DNA from: Actinophytocola sp044466355
GTDB taxonomy: Bacteria > Actinomycetota > Actinomycetes > Mycobacteriales > Pseudonocardiaceae
Assembly: GCF_044466355.1 (NCBI RefSeq)
Contig: NZ_JBITMQ010000007.1
Coordinates: 186,001-250,000, forward strand
Length of the DNA stretch: 64,000 nucleotides
Direction of reading: 5' to 3'
In this document: positions 16,864 through 25,248 of the stretch, piece by piece
How the letters are laid out: the number at the start of each line of letters is the position of its first letter
Numbering within the stretch: position 1 is the stretch's first letter
Translations under genes and position numbers: made by a program
The notes under the pieces: model-generated
What the model was told of the DNA's origin: nothing
Databases searched by the model: none
What the model saw: the letters and a program-made list of their open reading frames with translations, nothing else

Positions 16864-16959
16864 TTACCGGTTGCGCAGTCGGCCGATCCGCCGGTCACTC
16901 GTACGACTGGTCTGCCGCCAGTCGTTCGGGCGGCTGGTGGTGTTGTTCATCGCGAACAT
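16864..16959 (-). CDS. Very small basic protein (31 aa), unknown family
   Basis: This short gene is supported by a near-perfect ribosome-binding site (AAGGAG, 6 nt before the ATG at 16959), an in-frame TAA, and a strong hairpin terminator 11 nt downstream. The product begins MFAMNNTTSRPNDWR and its second half is rich in arginine, serine and threonine (eight arginines overall). It has no signal peptide or hydrophobic stretch. It is divergent from the membrane diguanylate cyclase gene at 17069. Two micro-ORFs near the other GGDEF coding region (40265 and 40367) share the ATGAACAA/NDW-like core and the same relative position, hinting at a conserved small-gene partner. I do not recognise the family. 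Confidence 0.65.
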   Translation of the reverse strand: MFAMNNTTSRPNDWRQTSRTSDRRIGRLRNR

Positions 16960-17068
16960 GACATCTCCTTGGGGAAGAAGGGGCCGACCGGTGGTCACTC
17001 TTTTGGAGTCGGGACACTGGGTGGCCGAGCCGTTACAGTGGGGGACCTCCGTTGAAGGGGGTACAGCG

Positions 17069-18454
17069 GTGGACGACGCGGATCATCCTGTCCCGGTTCC
17101 GGGGTGGAAGCGGCTCGCACCGCGCCGCTGGGTTCTATGGTCTCTTCCGAGACCCGTCCTGGTATACATCCTGTTGGCGGAACTCGCTGCGCTGGTCACT
17201 GTAGTGGGGACCAGTTCGTTGTCGTCGATCACGGCACGTGACTGGTTGTGGTTCGGTCTGCTCGCCCTCGCCGCGGTCGTGCACCTCGAGGCCGCACGCG
17301 GTCTGGAACGCGTCCGCGAGGTTACCGCAGAGGGCTCGCCGCACACGCATCTGCAAAGTGTGTGGTTCTTCGCCGCCCTGTTGCTGCTGCCGCCCCCGCT
17401 CGTGGCGGGCATCCTGCTGATCAGCTACGTGCACTCGTGGCTTCGGGTGTACCGGCGACGTGCCCTCGTGCACAGGAAGGTGTTCTCGGCGGCGACCGTC
17501 GTGCTCGCCCTGGCCGGGGCGTACCTGGTGCTGGCCGCGATCTTCCCGACGCACACCGAGCCGTTCGCGGTGACGCTCAGCGGGCCGCTCGGGCTCGTCG
17601 CGGTGGTGGTGGCCGGGTTCATCTACTGGCTCGTGAACTACGCGCTCGTGGTCGGTGTCATCCTGCTCACCAACCCGGACCGGCCCGCGCGCAAGGTGCT
17701 CGGTCGAGCCAGCGACCAGTTGATGATCGCGGGTGCGATCGGGCTCGGCACCGGCATGGCGATCGTGATGATCTCGCAGCCGTGGTGGACGCCGTTGCTG
17801 ATCGTCACGGTGCTGGCGTTGCACACCGGGCTGCTGCTGCCGCAGTTCCGGGACGCCAGCAGGACCGACGCCAAGACCGGGCTGTTCGAGCCGACGTTCT
17901 GGGCCGAGCTGACCAACGACGAACTCGACCGTGCGCGGCGGCTGCAGGGCACGCTCGGGTTGCTGCTGGTCGACCTCGACCACTTCAAGCGTGTCAACGA
18001 CGGGTACGGGCACCTCGCGGGCGACATCGTGCTGCGTGCGGTGGCCGAGGCGATCAAGCACTCGGTGCGGGGGCACGACATGGTGGGCCGGTACGGCGGT
18101 GAGGAGTTCGCCATCGTGCTGCCCGGGCTCGGCGCCGACGACGCGTGCGAGGCGGCGGAGCGGGTACGGGCCGCGATCGCGGAGTTGGCGGTGACCGTGC
18201 CGGATCTGGACGGGGAAACGCAGGTGATCCGGGGGCTGACCGCGTCGGTCGGGGCGGCCGTGTACCCGGACCACGGCACGGAACGGACCTCGTTGCTGCT
18301 GGCCGCGGACGCTGCCCTGTACGACGCGAAGACCGAGGGCCGGGACCGTGTCCGCATCGCGGAGGCCGTGCGCCCGTCGTTGCCGTCCGCGCGCCGGTCA
18401 CAGGAGTGGATCCGGCTCGGACTCGTTCGCGACGACGCGGACAAGGTCTCGTAG
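17069..18454 (+). CDS. Membrane-anchored diguanylate cyclase (GGDEF)
   Basis: The 461-residue protein has an N-terminal membrane sensor of about six to seven helices (residues about 30-265) and a C-terminal GGDEF domain (about 285-440). The catalytic loop reads RYGGEEFAIVLPG, a permitted GGEEF variant. The metal-binding and substrate residues in VDLDHFKRVNDGYGHLAGD are intact, so it should make cyclic di-GMP from GTP. No inhibitory RxxD site stands out. The GTG at 17069 has GAAGGGGG upstream. The 3' end overlaps the convergent LysR gene by 57 bp. The cyclase half of the MFS-GGDEF ORF at 38895 has the same sensor architecture and is a paralogue. Confidence 0.9.
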   Translation: MDDADHPVPVPGWKRLAPRRWVLWSLPRPVLVYILLAELAALVTVVGTSSLSSITARDWLWFGLLALAAVVHLEAARGLERVREVTAEGSPHTHLQSVWFFAALLLLPPPLVAGILLISYVHSWLRVYRRRALVHRKVFSAATVVLALAGAYLVLAAIFPTHTEPFAVTLSGPLGLVAVVVAGFIYWLVNYALVVGVILLTNPDRPARKVLGRASDQLMIAGAIGLGTGMAIVMISQPWWTPLLIVTVLALHTGLLLPQFRDASRTDAKTGLFEPTFWAELTNDELDRARRLQGTLGLLLVDLDHFKRVNDGYGHLAGDIVLRAVAEAIKHSVRGHDMVGRYGGEEFAIVLPGLGADDACEAAERVRAAIAELAVTVPDLDGETQVIRGLTASVGAAVYPDHGTERTSLLLAADAALYDAKTEGRDRVRIAEAVRPSLPSARRSQEWIRLGLVRDDADKVS

Positions 18455-19330
18455 CCAGCGCTGCGCCGGGTCGTCGTCGAGGCGCGGGTGCCACGACATC
18501 AGGTACGGCATCGCCTCGACCTCCTCCGGCGCCCGCACCACGCGCAGCCGCGGATCGTCCACTGTGGCCGCCATGCGGGCCGGGATCGTCGCCACCAGGC
18601 GGGTTTCCCGGACCGCGAGCACCGCGGCGGTGTGGTACGGCACCGACAGTGCCGCGGTGCGGTGGGTACCCATCTCGGTGAGCCGTCTGACCACTGCGGA
18701 CTGTTCACCACGCAGCACGGTCACGACGGCGTGCGCGGCGCCCACGAACTCCGCCAGCGTCAGCACGTCCCGGTCGGCCAGCGGGTGGTCCGCCGCCATG
18801 AGGCACACGAACCGTTCCTCGAACAGCAGCTCGCTGCGCAGCGACGGGTCGACCGACACGGCCGCGAACGTGAGGTCCACCAGCCCGTGCGACACGTCGG
18901 AGAACACCCCGTCGTGCCACGCGTCGAACGTCACCGCCACGCCCGGTGCGTCGCGGAACATCCTGCGCAGCAGGCCGGGGCCGAGCACGGAGGTCATGTA
19001 GTCGGTGGCCATCAGCCGGAACCGGTCGGTCGCGGTGGCCGGGTCGAAGTGCTCGCCGCCGAACAGGATCTCCAGCCGGGGGAGCACGGTCGCGAGCTCT
19101 CGCTGGATGCGTTCCGCACGCGGGGTCAGCTGGTAGCCCTCCCGTGTGCGGACGAGGAGTTCGTCGCCGAGGGTGTGCCGCAGGCGCTGCAGCGCCCTGC
19201 TGGTCGCGGGCTGCGACAGGCCGATCCGGTCGGCCGCGCGGGACACGTGCCGCTCCTCGAGCAGCGCGGCCAGCGCGACCAGCAGGTTCAGGTCGACGCG
19301 GTGCAGCTGGGTCGTGCGCACGACCTGCAC
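18398..19330 (-). CDS. LysR-family transcriptional regulator
   Basis: The 310-residue protein has the N-terminal LysR helix-turn-helix (RVDLNLLVALAALLEERHVSRAADRIGLSQPATSRALQRLRHTLGD) and a two-lobed effector domain. It most resembles the NodD/LinR-like branch that starts with a DLNLL motif. It is followed 3' by convergent overlap with the GGDEF gene. The SDR genes upstream run in the same direction: the nearer SDR ends 4 nt past the LysR start, so all three may be one transcript. The ligand is unknown. Confidence 0.9.
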   Translation of the reverse strand: MQVVRTTQLHRVDLNLLVALAALLEERHVSRAADRIGLSQPATSRALQRLRHTLGDELLVRTREGYQLTPRAERIQRELATVLPRLEILFGGEHFDPATATDRFRLMATDYMTSVLGPGLLRRMFRDAPGVAVTFDAWHDGVFSDVSHGLVDLTFAAVSVDPSLRSELLFEERFVCLMAADHPLADRDVLTLAEFVGAAHAVVTVLRGEQSAVVRRLTEMGTHRTAALSVPYHTAAVLAVRETRLVATIPARMAATVDDPRLRVVRAPEEVEAMPYLMSWHPRLDDDPAQRWLRDLVRVVANESEPDPLL

Positions 19331-19334
19331 GATC

Positions 19335-20210
19335 TCACGCCGCCGGGTGCAGCAGGTCCGCGAGTCCGATGCGGCGCAGGAACTCCGCGCGCACCCGGTC
19401 GGCGACCGCGTTCACGACCGCGGCGCCGTCGTCGGCCGGGTCGACGTGGACGCGGAACGGGCGGGTGCCCTTCGGTGCGTCGACGACCCGCACGATCGCG
19501 CGCGCCACCTCCGCGACGTCGGCCGTCGGCGGCTCCAGCTCGGCCAGCGCGGCGCCGACCTGGTCCATGAGACCGGGATAGCGCGGCTCGTACTCGGCCG
19601 CCACCGCCGTGTCGGCGGGAGTGCCGCTGTGCGCGAAGTGGTTGGTGCCGCTGGTGAACGCACCCGGCACGATGATGGACGTCTCGATGCCGAACCTGGC
19701 CAGCTCCAGCGCGTAGCTCGCCGCGAGCGCGTCCATGGCCGCCTTCGCCGCGAAGTACGGCGCCAGGTACGGCGGGGTGCCGCCGCGGGTGCTGGAGCTG
19801 CCGACCCACACGACCAGCCCGTCACCGCGTGCGCGCATGGCGGGTAGGAGCCTGCGGTTGAGCCGTTGTGCGCCGAGGACGTTGGTGTCGTAGAGGGACG
19901 CGTACTGCTCCGGTGTGAAGGCCTCGGCCGGGCCGGTGACCATGTGGCCCGCGTTGTGCACGATGACGTCCAGATCGGGCAGGTCGAGCGCGTCGACCGA
20001 CGCGTCGGACGTCACGTCCAGCTCGACCGGGTGCATGCCGTACGCGCGGGCCTGTCCGGCTTCCGGTCGCGTGGCCGCGTTCCGCATGCCCGCGTAGACG
20101 GTGTGCCCGGCGTCCGCGAGTGCGCGGGCGGTCAGCGCACCGAAGCCGCTGGACGCGCCGGAGATCAGGATCCTGGCTGAAGCGAGGTTCGCTCGGCGGG
20201 CTCCGCTCAT
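19335..20210 (-). CDS. Short-chain dehydrogenase/reductase (SDR)
   Basis: The 291-residue classical SDR carries the NAD(P)-binding motif ISGASSGFGALTARALADAG and VIVHNAGHMVTGP (NNAG-like). The catalytic serine is in WVGSSSTRGG and the tyrosine-lysine pair in YFAAKAAMD. The tyrosine in PYLAPYFAAK sits at the expected YxxxK position. The ATG at 20210 overlaps the stop of the other SDR gene by one base (TGATG), so the two are probably coupled. Length is slightly above a standard SDR because of a C-terminal extension. The substrate is unknown. Confidence 0.87.
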   Translation of the reverse strand: MSGARRANLASARILISGASSGFGALTARALADAGHTVYAGMRNAATRPEAGQARAYGMHPVELDVTSDASVDALDLPDLDVIVHNAGHMVTGPAEAFTPEQYASLYDTNVLGAQRLNRRLLPAMRARGDGLVVWVGSSSTRGGTPPYLAPYFAAKAAMDALAASYALELARFGIETSIIVPGAFTSGTNHFAHSGTPADTAVAAEYEPRYPGLMDQVGAALAELEPPTADVAEVARAIVRVVDAPKGTRPFRVHVDPADDGAAVVNAVADRVRAEFLRRIGLADLLHPAA

Positions 20211-20947
20211 CAGGCGATGCCTCCGTTCGCGTACAGGACCTGGCCGTTGACCCACCGCGCCGGCCCGGCGAGGAACGCCACGACCTCGGCGATGTCGTCC
20301 GGTTCACCGAGCCGCTCCAGCGGTGCCGCCTTCGCGAGGCCGTCGATGACCTCCTGCGACTTGCCGTCGAGGAACAGCGCGGTCGCGGTCGGCCCGGGCG
20401 CCACCGCGTTCACCGTGACGTCGCGGCCACGCAGCTCGCGGGCGAGGATCAACGTCATGGTGTCGACCGCGCCCTTGCTCGCGCCGTACGGCGTGTAGCC
20501 CGGCTGCCGCAACCGCGTCACGGAGCTGGAGAAGTTGATGATCGCGCCGCCTTTCCGCACCCGCCGGGCGGCCTGCTGCGACACCACGAACGTGCCGCGC
20601 ACGTTGGTGCGCAGGATGCGGTCCAGCTCGTCGAGCGGCAGGTCGACCAGCGGGGTCGGGTTGTTCATGACGCCCGCCGCGTTGACCACGACGTCGACGC
20701 CACCGAACTCCCGCTCGGTGCGGTCGTACAGTGCCGCGACCGCCTGCTCGTCGGCCACGTCGGCCTGGACCGCGATGGCGCGACCGCCCTTGGCCGTGAC
20801 CTCCTCGACGGCGGCGTCCGCGTCCGCGGCACGTCCCGCGTAGACCGCGACGACGGCGAAGCCGTCCTGTGCCAACCGCGAAACCGTCTGCCTGCCGATG
20901 CCTCGCGACCCGCCGGTCACGATGGCCACTCGCTGTGTGTCGTTCAT
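20210..20947 (-). CDS. Short-chain dehydrogenase/reductase (SDR), FabG-like
   Basis: The 245-residue protein is a textbook classical SDR: VTGGSRGIGRQTV for cofactor binding, VVNAAGVMNN, the catalytic serine in INFSSSVTR, YGASKGAVD as YxxxK, and a C-terminal VNGQVLYANGGIA (substituting for the usual GGxxxxDGG). It leads a probable three-gene minus-strand operon (SDR, SDR, LysR). The function is likely a carbonyl reduction, but the substrate cannot be inferred from context. Confidence 0.9.
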   Translation of the reverse strand: MNDTQRVAIVTGGSRGIGRQTVSRLAQDGFAVVAVYAGRAADADAAVEEVTAKGGRAIAVQADVADEQAVAALYDRTEREFGGVDVVVNAAGVMNNPTPLVDLPLDELDRILRTNVRGTFVVSQQAARRVRKGGAIINFSSSVTRLRQPGYTPYGASKGAVDTMTLILARELRGRDVTVNAVAPGPTATALFLDGKSQEVIDGLAKAAPLERLGEPDDIAEVVAFLAGPARWVNGQVLYANGGIA

Positions 20948-21002
20948 GCCCCCACTCTGCGACGGGCAGAGCTATGTGTCCAATGCAATGTCGCGATGCC
21001 GA

Positions 21003-22238
21003 CTATGCGCGCGACGCATCCATGGTCAGGTTCCGCCCGTCCGCGGCCCGCCACAACAAGGCCACCCCCAGGACGGCGAGCACACCCAACACCCCGGCCG
21101 TCCCGACCACCTGGTGCGGTTCCGCGAACTCCCCGGCCAGACCGGCCAGCATCACGCCGAGGCCCTGCGCCACCCGCAGCGCGGTGACCGCGAGCCCGAA
21201 CGCCTGTCCACGCCGCTCGTCCGGCACCGCGAGCACGAACGAGGTCGACGCGATCATGTGGTACGAGCTGCCCGCGCCCGACGCCACGAACAGCAGCACC
21301 ACCACCACGAGGTGGGGATCGGCGAAGCACGCCACCAGCGGCACGCACGCACCCAGCGCGAGCGGCGCCAGCAGCCGCAGCCGCGCCTGGAGCGGCAACC
21401 GCGCGACGAGCAGCATCCCGGCGGCCGTGCCCGCGGCGTAGGCCGCGAACATGAACCCGACCGCGGCCGGTCCGCTGCCGAGCGCCGCGGCGTAGGGCAC
21501 CGCCAGCGCCTCGCCGACGATGTAGAACCCGGACACGCACGCGAACAGCACGAGCGCACGTAGTCGCAGGTCGGACCACACGAGCCCGGCGCCGCGGGTC
21601 AGGTCGGACCACCACGTGCGCTGCACGACGGGCTCGTCGCCTTCCGGCACCGGCCGTGGGCGCACCAGCCACCACACGAGCGCCGCCGACACCAGGAACG
21701 TGCCGGCGTCCGCGAGCAGCACGCCGCTCGTGCCGACGGTCGCGACGAGCGCGCCGCCACCGGCGAACCCGAGCACCATCGCAGCCTGCGTGACGGTCTG
21801 CATGACCGCCTGCCCGGCCGGGTAGTGGTCGGCGCCCAGCACGGCGGGCAGTAGCGCGCCACGTGCCGCGTTCGCGGGCGCGCCGATCAACTGCACCGCC
21901 ACCAGCAGCGCGCACACGATCCACAGCGGCGCGTTGGGCACCGCCATCAGCGCGACCAGCAGCATGCGGGCGACGTCGGCCGTCGCCATGAGGCCCCGGC
22001 GTGGGTGCCGGTCGGCGAGCCCGGACAGCAGCGGGCCACCCACGAGGTCGGGCAGGAACGTCAGGCCGTACGTGAGCGCGGTCCACGCCGGTGAGTTCGT
22101 ACGGTCGAACACGAGCACGGACAGTGCGACCCTGGCGAACTGGTCGCCCGCGATCGACATCGAATGGGCGAAGAAGAGCGCGCGGAACTCGGAATTGCCG
22201 AACAACGCGCGGTATCTGACCGGCGAGTCGGTAGCCAC
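21003..22238 (-). CDS. MFS transporter (DHA3-like)
   Basis: The 411-residue, 12-helix MFS protein has the N-terminal FRALFFAHSMSIAGDQFARVALSVLVFDRT pattern and the loop GLADRHPRRGLM, seen in the DHA3/enterobactin-exporter-like branch. The GTG at 22238 is preceded by GGGGGAGGA. It closely resembles the MFS half of the 38895 ORF (FRALWLAELLSVAGDQLARIGLAVLVYRHT; ADRFPRRELM), so the two are paralogues. It is divergent from the ECF42 module and has no obvious regulator. The exported compound is unknown. Confidence 0.88.
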   Translation of the reverse strand: MATDSPVRYRALFGNSEFRALFFAHSMSIAGDQFARVALSVLVFDRTNSPAWTALTYGLTFLPDLVGGPLLSGLADRHPRRGLMATADVARMLLVALMAVPNAPLWIVCALLVAVQLIGAPANAARGALLPAVLGADHYPAGQAVMQTVTQAAMVLGFAGGGALVATVGTSGVLLADAGTFLVSAALVWWLVRPRPVPEGDEPVVQRTWWSDLTRGAGLVWSDLRLRALVLFACVSGFYIVGEALAVPYAAALGSGPAAVGFMFAAYAAGTAAGMLLVARLPLQARLRLLAPLALGACVPLVACFADPHLVVVVLLFVASGAGSSYHMIASTSFVLAVPDERRGQAFGLAVTALRVAQGLGVMLAGLAGEFAEPHQVVGTAGVLGVLAVLGVALLWRAADGRNLTMDASRA

Positions 22239-22351
22239 ACATCCTCCCCCAGGAGTCGCTACTTTCCGACATCATCCAGATACGAACGGTACTAGGAGGT
22301 GAACTCTCCGGACAGGGCTGAACGGACTCCGTTACGTGAGAGCATGGCGGC

Positions 22352-22690
22352 ATGCGGTACCTCTTGCTCATCGGCGGCGAGGACGACGACTCCGGCCGGA
22401 CGTCACAGGACGTGTGCGGTGAGGACGAGTCCGTCGCGTGGATCGAGGAGATGACGCGGCGGCGGGTGCTGCTCTCCGGTGAGGTCCTGCGGCCACCGTC
22501 GGACGCCACGACCGTGCGGGTACGGGACGGCGAGGTGCTGCTGTCCGACGGGCCGTTCGCGGAGACCAAGGAGCAGATGGGCGGGTTCAGCGTGATCGAG
22601 TGCGCGAACCTGGACGAGGCCCTGGAGATCGCCGCCGCGCATCCGGTGGCGAAGTACGGCATGGTCGAGGTGCGGCCGATCTGGGAGTGA
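22352..22690 (+). CDS. DGPF-domain (YCII-related) protein, ECF42 partner
   Basis: The 112-residue protein is a YCII/DGPF-family ferredoxin-like fold with the name-giving motif LLSDGPFAETKEQMGGFSVIE. Its stop overlaps the GTG start of the sigma factor (GTGA at 22687-22690), so the two are coupled. DGPF genes next to ECF42 sigma factors are an established association in Streptomyces and relatives; their biochemical role is uncertain. A second DGPF gene is at 28899. Confidence 0.92.
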   Translation: MRYLLLIGGEDDDSGRTSQDVCGEDESVAWIEEMTRRRVLLSGEVLRPPSDATTVRVRDGEVLLSDGPFAETKEQMGGFSVIECANLDEALEIAAAHPVAKYGMVEVRPIWE

Positions 22691-23895
22691 ACGAAGCGGT
22701 CACCGCTGCCTTCCGGGACGAGTGGGGTCAGGTCGTCGCCACCCTGATCGGGCTGACGGGCGACTTCGACCTCGCTGAGGAGTGCGCACAGGACGCGTTC
22801 ACCCAGGCTCTGGACCGCTGGCCGAAGGACGGGATCCCGCGCAAGCCGGGGGCGTGGCTCACCACCACGGCCCGCAACCGCGCCCTGGACCGGTTGCGGC
22901 GCGAGAAGGTCGGGGCGGAGAAACTGCGCGAGCTGGCGGCCATGCCGTCCGGCGACGGCGAGCCGCCGCCGGAGATCCGCGACGACCGCCTGCGCCTGAT
23001 CTTCACGTGCTGTCACCCCGCGCTGGCGTTCGAGGCGCGGGTCGCCCTGACGTTGCGCACGCTCGCCGGTCTGACGACGGGGGAGATCGCGCGCGCGTTC
23101 ATGGTGCCCGAGGCGACGATGGCGCAGCGGCTGGTCCGGGCGAAACGCAAGATCCGCAACGCCGGCATCCCGTACCGGGTGCCGCCCGCCGAGCTGCTGC
23201 CCGCACGGCTGACCGCCGTGCTCGGCGTCGTGTACCTGCTGTTCAACGAGGGCTACGCCGCGTCGGAGGGCGAGGACCTCGTGCGGCGCACCCTGTCCGC
23301 GGAGGCGATCCGCCTCGGCCGGGTGCTGGTGTCCCAGCTGCCGGACGAACCCGAGGCCATGGGGCTGCTGGCGTTGATGCTGCTGCACGACGCGCGCACC
23401 CCGGCCCGGGTGTCGCCGTCCGGTGACCTGGTGACGCTGGAGGAACAGGACCGGTCGCTGTGGAACGCGGCGGCCATCGAGGCGGGCACGACGCTGCTGG
23501 ACACGGCGCTGCGGCTGCGGAAACCGGGCCCGTACCAGATCCAGGCGGCGATCGCGGCGTGCCACGCGACGGCGAAGACCGCCGAGGACACGGACTGGGC
23601 GCAGATCGCGACGCTGTACGAGCGGCTCCGCCGGTACGTGCCGTCGCCGGTGGTCGCGCTGAACCACGCGGTCGCGGTCGCGATGGCCGACGGCCCGGCC
23701 GCCGGGCTCGAACTGGTGGACTCGCTGACCGGGCTCGACGGCTACCACCTGCTGCCCGCGACCCGCGCCGACCTGCTGCGCCGCCTCGGCCGCGACGACG
23801 AGGCGGCGGCGGAATACCGGGCCGCGCTGGCGCTGACCACCTCGGACGTGGAGAGGCGGTACCTGTCGGGACGGCTGGCGGAAGTTTCTCCGTAG
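22687..23895 (+). CDS. ECF42-type RNA polymerase sigma factor with C-terminal TPR-like domain
   Basis: The 402-residue protein has sigma-2 (FDLAEECAQDAFTQALDRWPKDG, PGAWLTTTARNRALDRLRR) and sigma-4 (LTLRTLAGLTTGEIARAFMVPEATMAQRLVRAKRKI). These are followed by a long helical C-terminal domain of about 220 residues (LLFNEGYAASEGEDL, QAAIAACHATAKTAEDTDWAQIATLYERL). This layout defines group ECF42, which has no anti-sigma factor and is thought to be controlled through its C-terminal extension and DGPF proteins. A promoter matching the reported ECF42 pattern lies immediately downstream (23899-23929) and again at 29223-29253. Confidence 0.93.
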   Translation: MNEAVTAAFRDEWGQVVATLIGLTGDFDLAEECAQDAFTQALDRWPKDGIPRKPGAWLTTTARNRALDRLRREKVGAEKLRELAAMPSGDGEPPPEIRDDRLRLIFTCCHPALAFEARVALTLRTLAGLTTGEIARAFMVPEATMAQRLVRAKRKIRNAGIPYRVPPAELLPARLTAVLGVVYLLFNEGYAASEGEDLVRRTLSAEAIRLGRVLVSQLPDEPEAMGLLALMLLHDARTPARVSPSGDLVTLEEQDRSLWNAAAIEAGTTLLDTALRLRKPGPYQIQAAIAACHATAKTAEDTDWAQIATLYERLRRYVPSPVVALNHAVAVAMADGPAAGLELVDSLTGLDGYHLLPATRADLLRRLGRDDEAAAEYRAALALTTSDVERRYLSGRLAEVSP

Positions 23896-23898
23896 GGG

Positions 23899-23929
23899 TG
23901 TCGATCCGGGTGGCGGCCGTTCGTCGGTG
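23899..23929 (+). promoter_or_regulatory. Candidate ECF42-dependent promoter 1
   Basis: TGTCGA (-35, 23899-23904) and CGTC (-10) within CGTTCGTCGGTG (23918-23929) are separated by 17 nt. The arrangement is identical in spacing to the site at 29223-29253, and both are followed by a ribosome-binding site and gene. ECF42 sigma factors have been reported to use a TGTCGA-type -35. It would drive the DinB-type protein and the alpha/beta hydrolase. Confidence 0.7.
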
Positions 23930-23956
23930 GGCCGAGACGGATCGAAGGAGGACCTG

Positions 23957-24457
23957 ATGTTGGCGAAGGCGTACGACCCGACGGCTGCGGTACTGGCCGA
24001 GGCGACGGACTGGACGGCACCGACCCCGTGCGAGGGCTGGACGGTGCGGGACGTGGCGAGCCACCTGGTGGACGGCATGTGCTTCTTCGCGGCGGCGGTC
24101 GACGGTGGCCCGGATGCCTACCAGGGCGAGGACTTCGCGCACGCCTACCGCGCGGCGGCGGACCGGTGCCTCGCGGTGTACGAGGACCCGGCGGTACTGG
24201 CGGCTTCGCACCCGTTCCCGTTCGGCCCCACCCCGGGTTCGGTGATCGCGGGGATCAGCGTGTCGGAGTCGCTGGCGCACGGCTGGGACATGGCGCGGGG
24301 CGCGGGCGTGCGGTACACACCGGTACTGGAGGTCGTGGAGCGGGTTCTGGCGTCGGTGGGCCCGCCGCCCGCCGAGGGCATGTTCGCGCCGCCGGTCGAA
24401 CCGGCGTCCGACGATCCCATGACCGTGCTGCTGGCGAAGCTGGGGAGGGTCGCATGA
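23957..24457 (+). CDS. TIGR03086-family DinB-like metal-binding protein (mycothiol-type)
   Basis: The 166-residue protein has the maleylpyruvate-isomerase/DinB four-helix fold of actinobacterial TIGR03086 proteins. The PTPCEGWTVRDVASHLVDGMCFF segment supplies a metal-binding histidine. ESLAHGWDMARGAG supplies a second, and the C terminus has the PMTVLLAKLGR pattern. Related enzymes use mycothiol as thiol cofactor. AAGGAGG precedes the ATG at 23957. It is the first gene behind the ECF42-type promoter and overlaps the hydrolase gene by 4 bp, so both are probably members of the sigma factor's regulon. Confidence 0.85.
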   Translation: MLAKAYDPTAAVLAEATDWTAPTPCEGWTVRDVASHLVDGMCFFAAAVDGGPDAYQGEDFAHAYRAAADRCLAVYEDPAVLAASHPFPFGPTPGSVIAGISVSESLAHGWDMARGAGVRYTPVLEVVERVLASVGPPPAEGMFAPPVEPASDDPMTVLLAKLGRVA

Positions 24458-25248
24458 GCGTGTCGACGTTCGGCTCCCCCGACGACCCTGCCGTGCTGCT
24501 GATCCACGGTGCGGGCGCGTCGATGGACTGGTGGCCACCGGCTTTCTGCCGCATGCTGACCGGCCGGTACGTGATCCGCTACGACCACCGCGACACCGGC
24601 GACGCACCCGGCTACCCGCCGGGCGAGCCGGGGTACACGGGGACGGACCTGGTGACGGACGCGCTGGCGGTGCTGGACTCGCTCGGCGTGGCCGCGGCCC
24701 ACGTGGTCGGCATCTCGATGGGCGGCGCGCTGGCACAGGTGCTGACCCTCGACCACCCGTCGCGGGTCCGGACCCTGACGGCGATCTCGACGTCGGCGGG
24801 CGCGGGCGACCCGGACCTGCCGGGCATGGTGCCGGTGGAGTTCCCGCCGGAACCGGACTGGTCGGACGACGCGGCGGTCGTGGCGTACCTGGTGGCGAGC
24901 CAGCGCGCGATGTCGGCGGAACCCTTCGACGAGGAGGAGGTGCGGTCGATCGCGACGATCGCGGTGTCCCGCACGACGAACCAGGAGTCCAGCCAGAAGA
25001 ACCACCACGCGACCGAGGGATCGGGTTCGTGGCGGCACCGCCTGCCGGAGATCGCCGTCCCCACCCTGGTGCTGCACGGCGACTCGGACCCGCTTTTCCC
25101 GCTGCCACACGGAGAAGCGCTGGCGCGGGAGATCCCGGGCGCCAGGCTGGTGGTCATGCCGAAGACCGGTCACGAGCTGCCCGGCCGCGTCTGGCCGTTG
25201 GTGGCGAAGGAGATCCTGGCGCTAACCGCGGGCGGCCAGGAACCGTGA
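24454..25248 (+). CDS. Alpha/beta hydrolase
   Basis: The 264-residue alpha/beta hydrolase has the oxyanion region LLIHGAGASMDWW. The nucleophile elbow is VVGISMGGALAQ (Ser near residue 89), the acid is in LHGDSDPLFPL, and the catalytic histidine in KTGHELPG. It resembles the aclacinomycin-methylesterase/RdmC-like group (YDHRDTGDAPGYPPG). The ATGA overlap couples it to the DinB-type gene. It ends in a 27-bp convergent overlap with the photolyase gene. Substrate unknown. Confidence 0.88.
   Translation: MSVSTFGSPDDPAVLLIHGAGASMDWWPPAFCRMLTGRYVIRYDHRDTGDAPGYPPGEPGYTGTDLVTDALAVLDSLGVAAAHVVGISMGGALAQVLTLDHPSRVRTLTAISTSAGAGDPDLPGMVPVEFPPEPDWSDDAAVVAYLVASQRAMSAEPFDEEEVRSIATIAVSRTTNQESSQKNHHATEGSGSWRHRLPEIAVPTLVLHGDSDPLFPLPHGEALAREIPGARLVVMPKTGHELPGRVWPLVAKEILALTAGGQEP

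Noticed and set aside
20944..24078. 1044-codon minus-strand frame spanning the MFS, DGPF and ECF42 genes
   Set aside because: It runs in the wrong frame through the MFS gene and antisense to the sigma factor; no recognisable domain.
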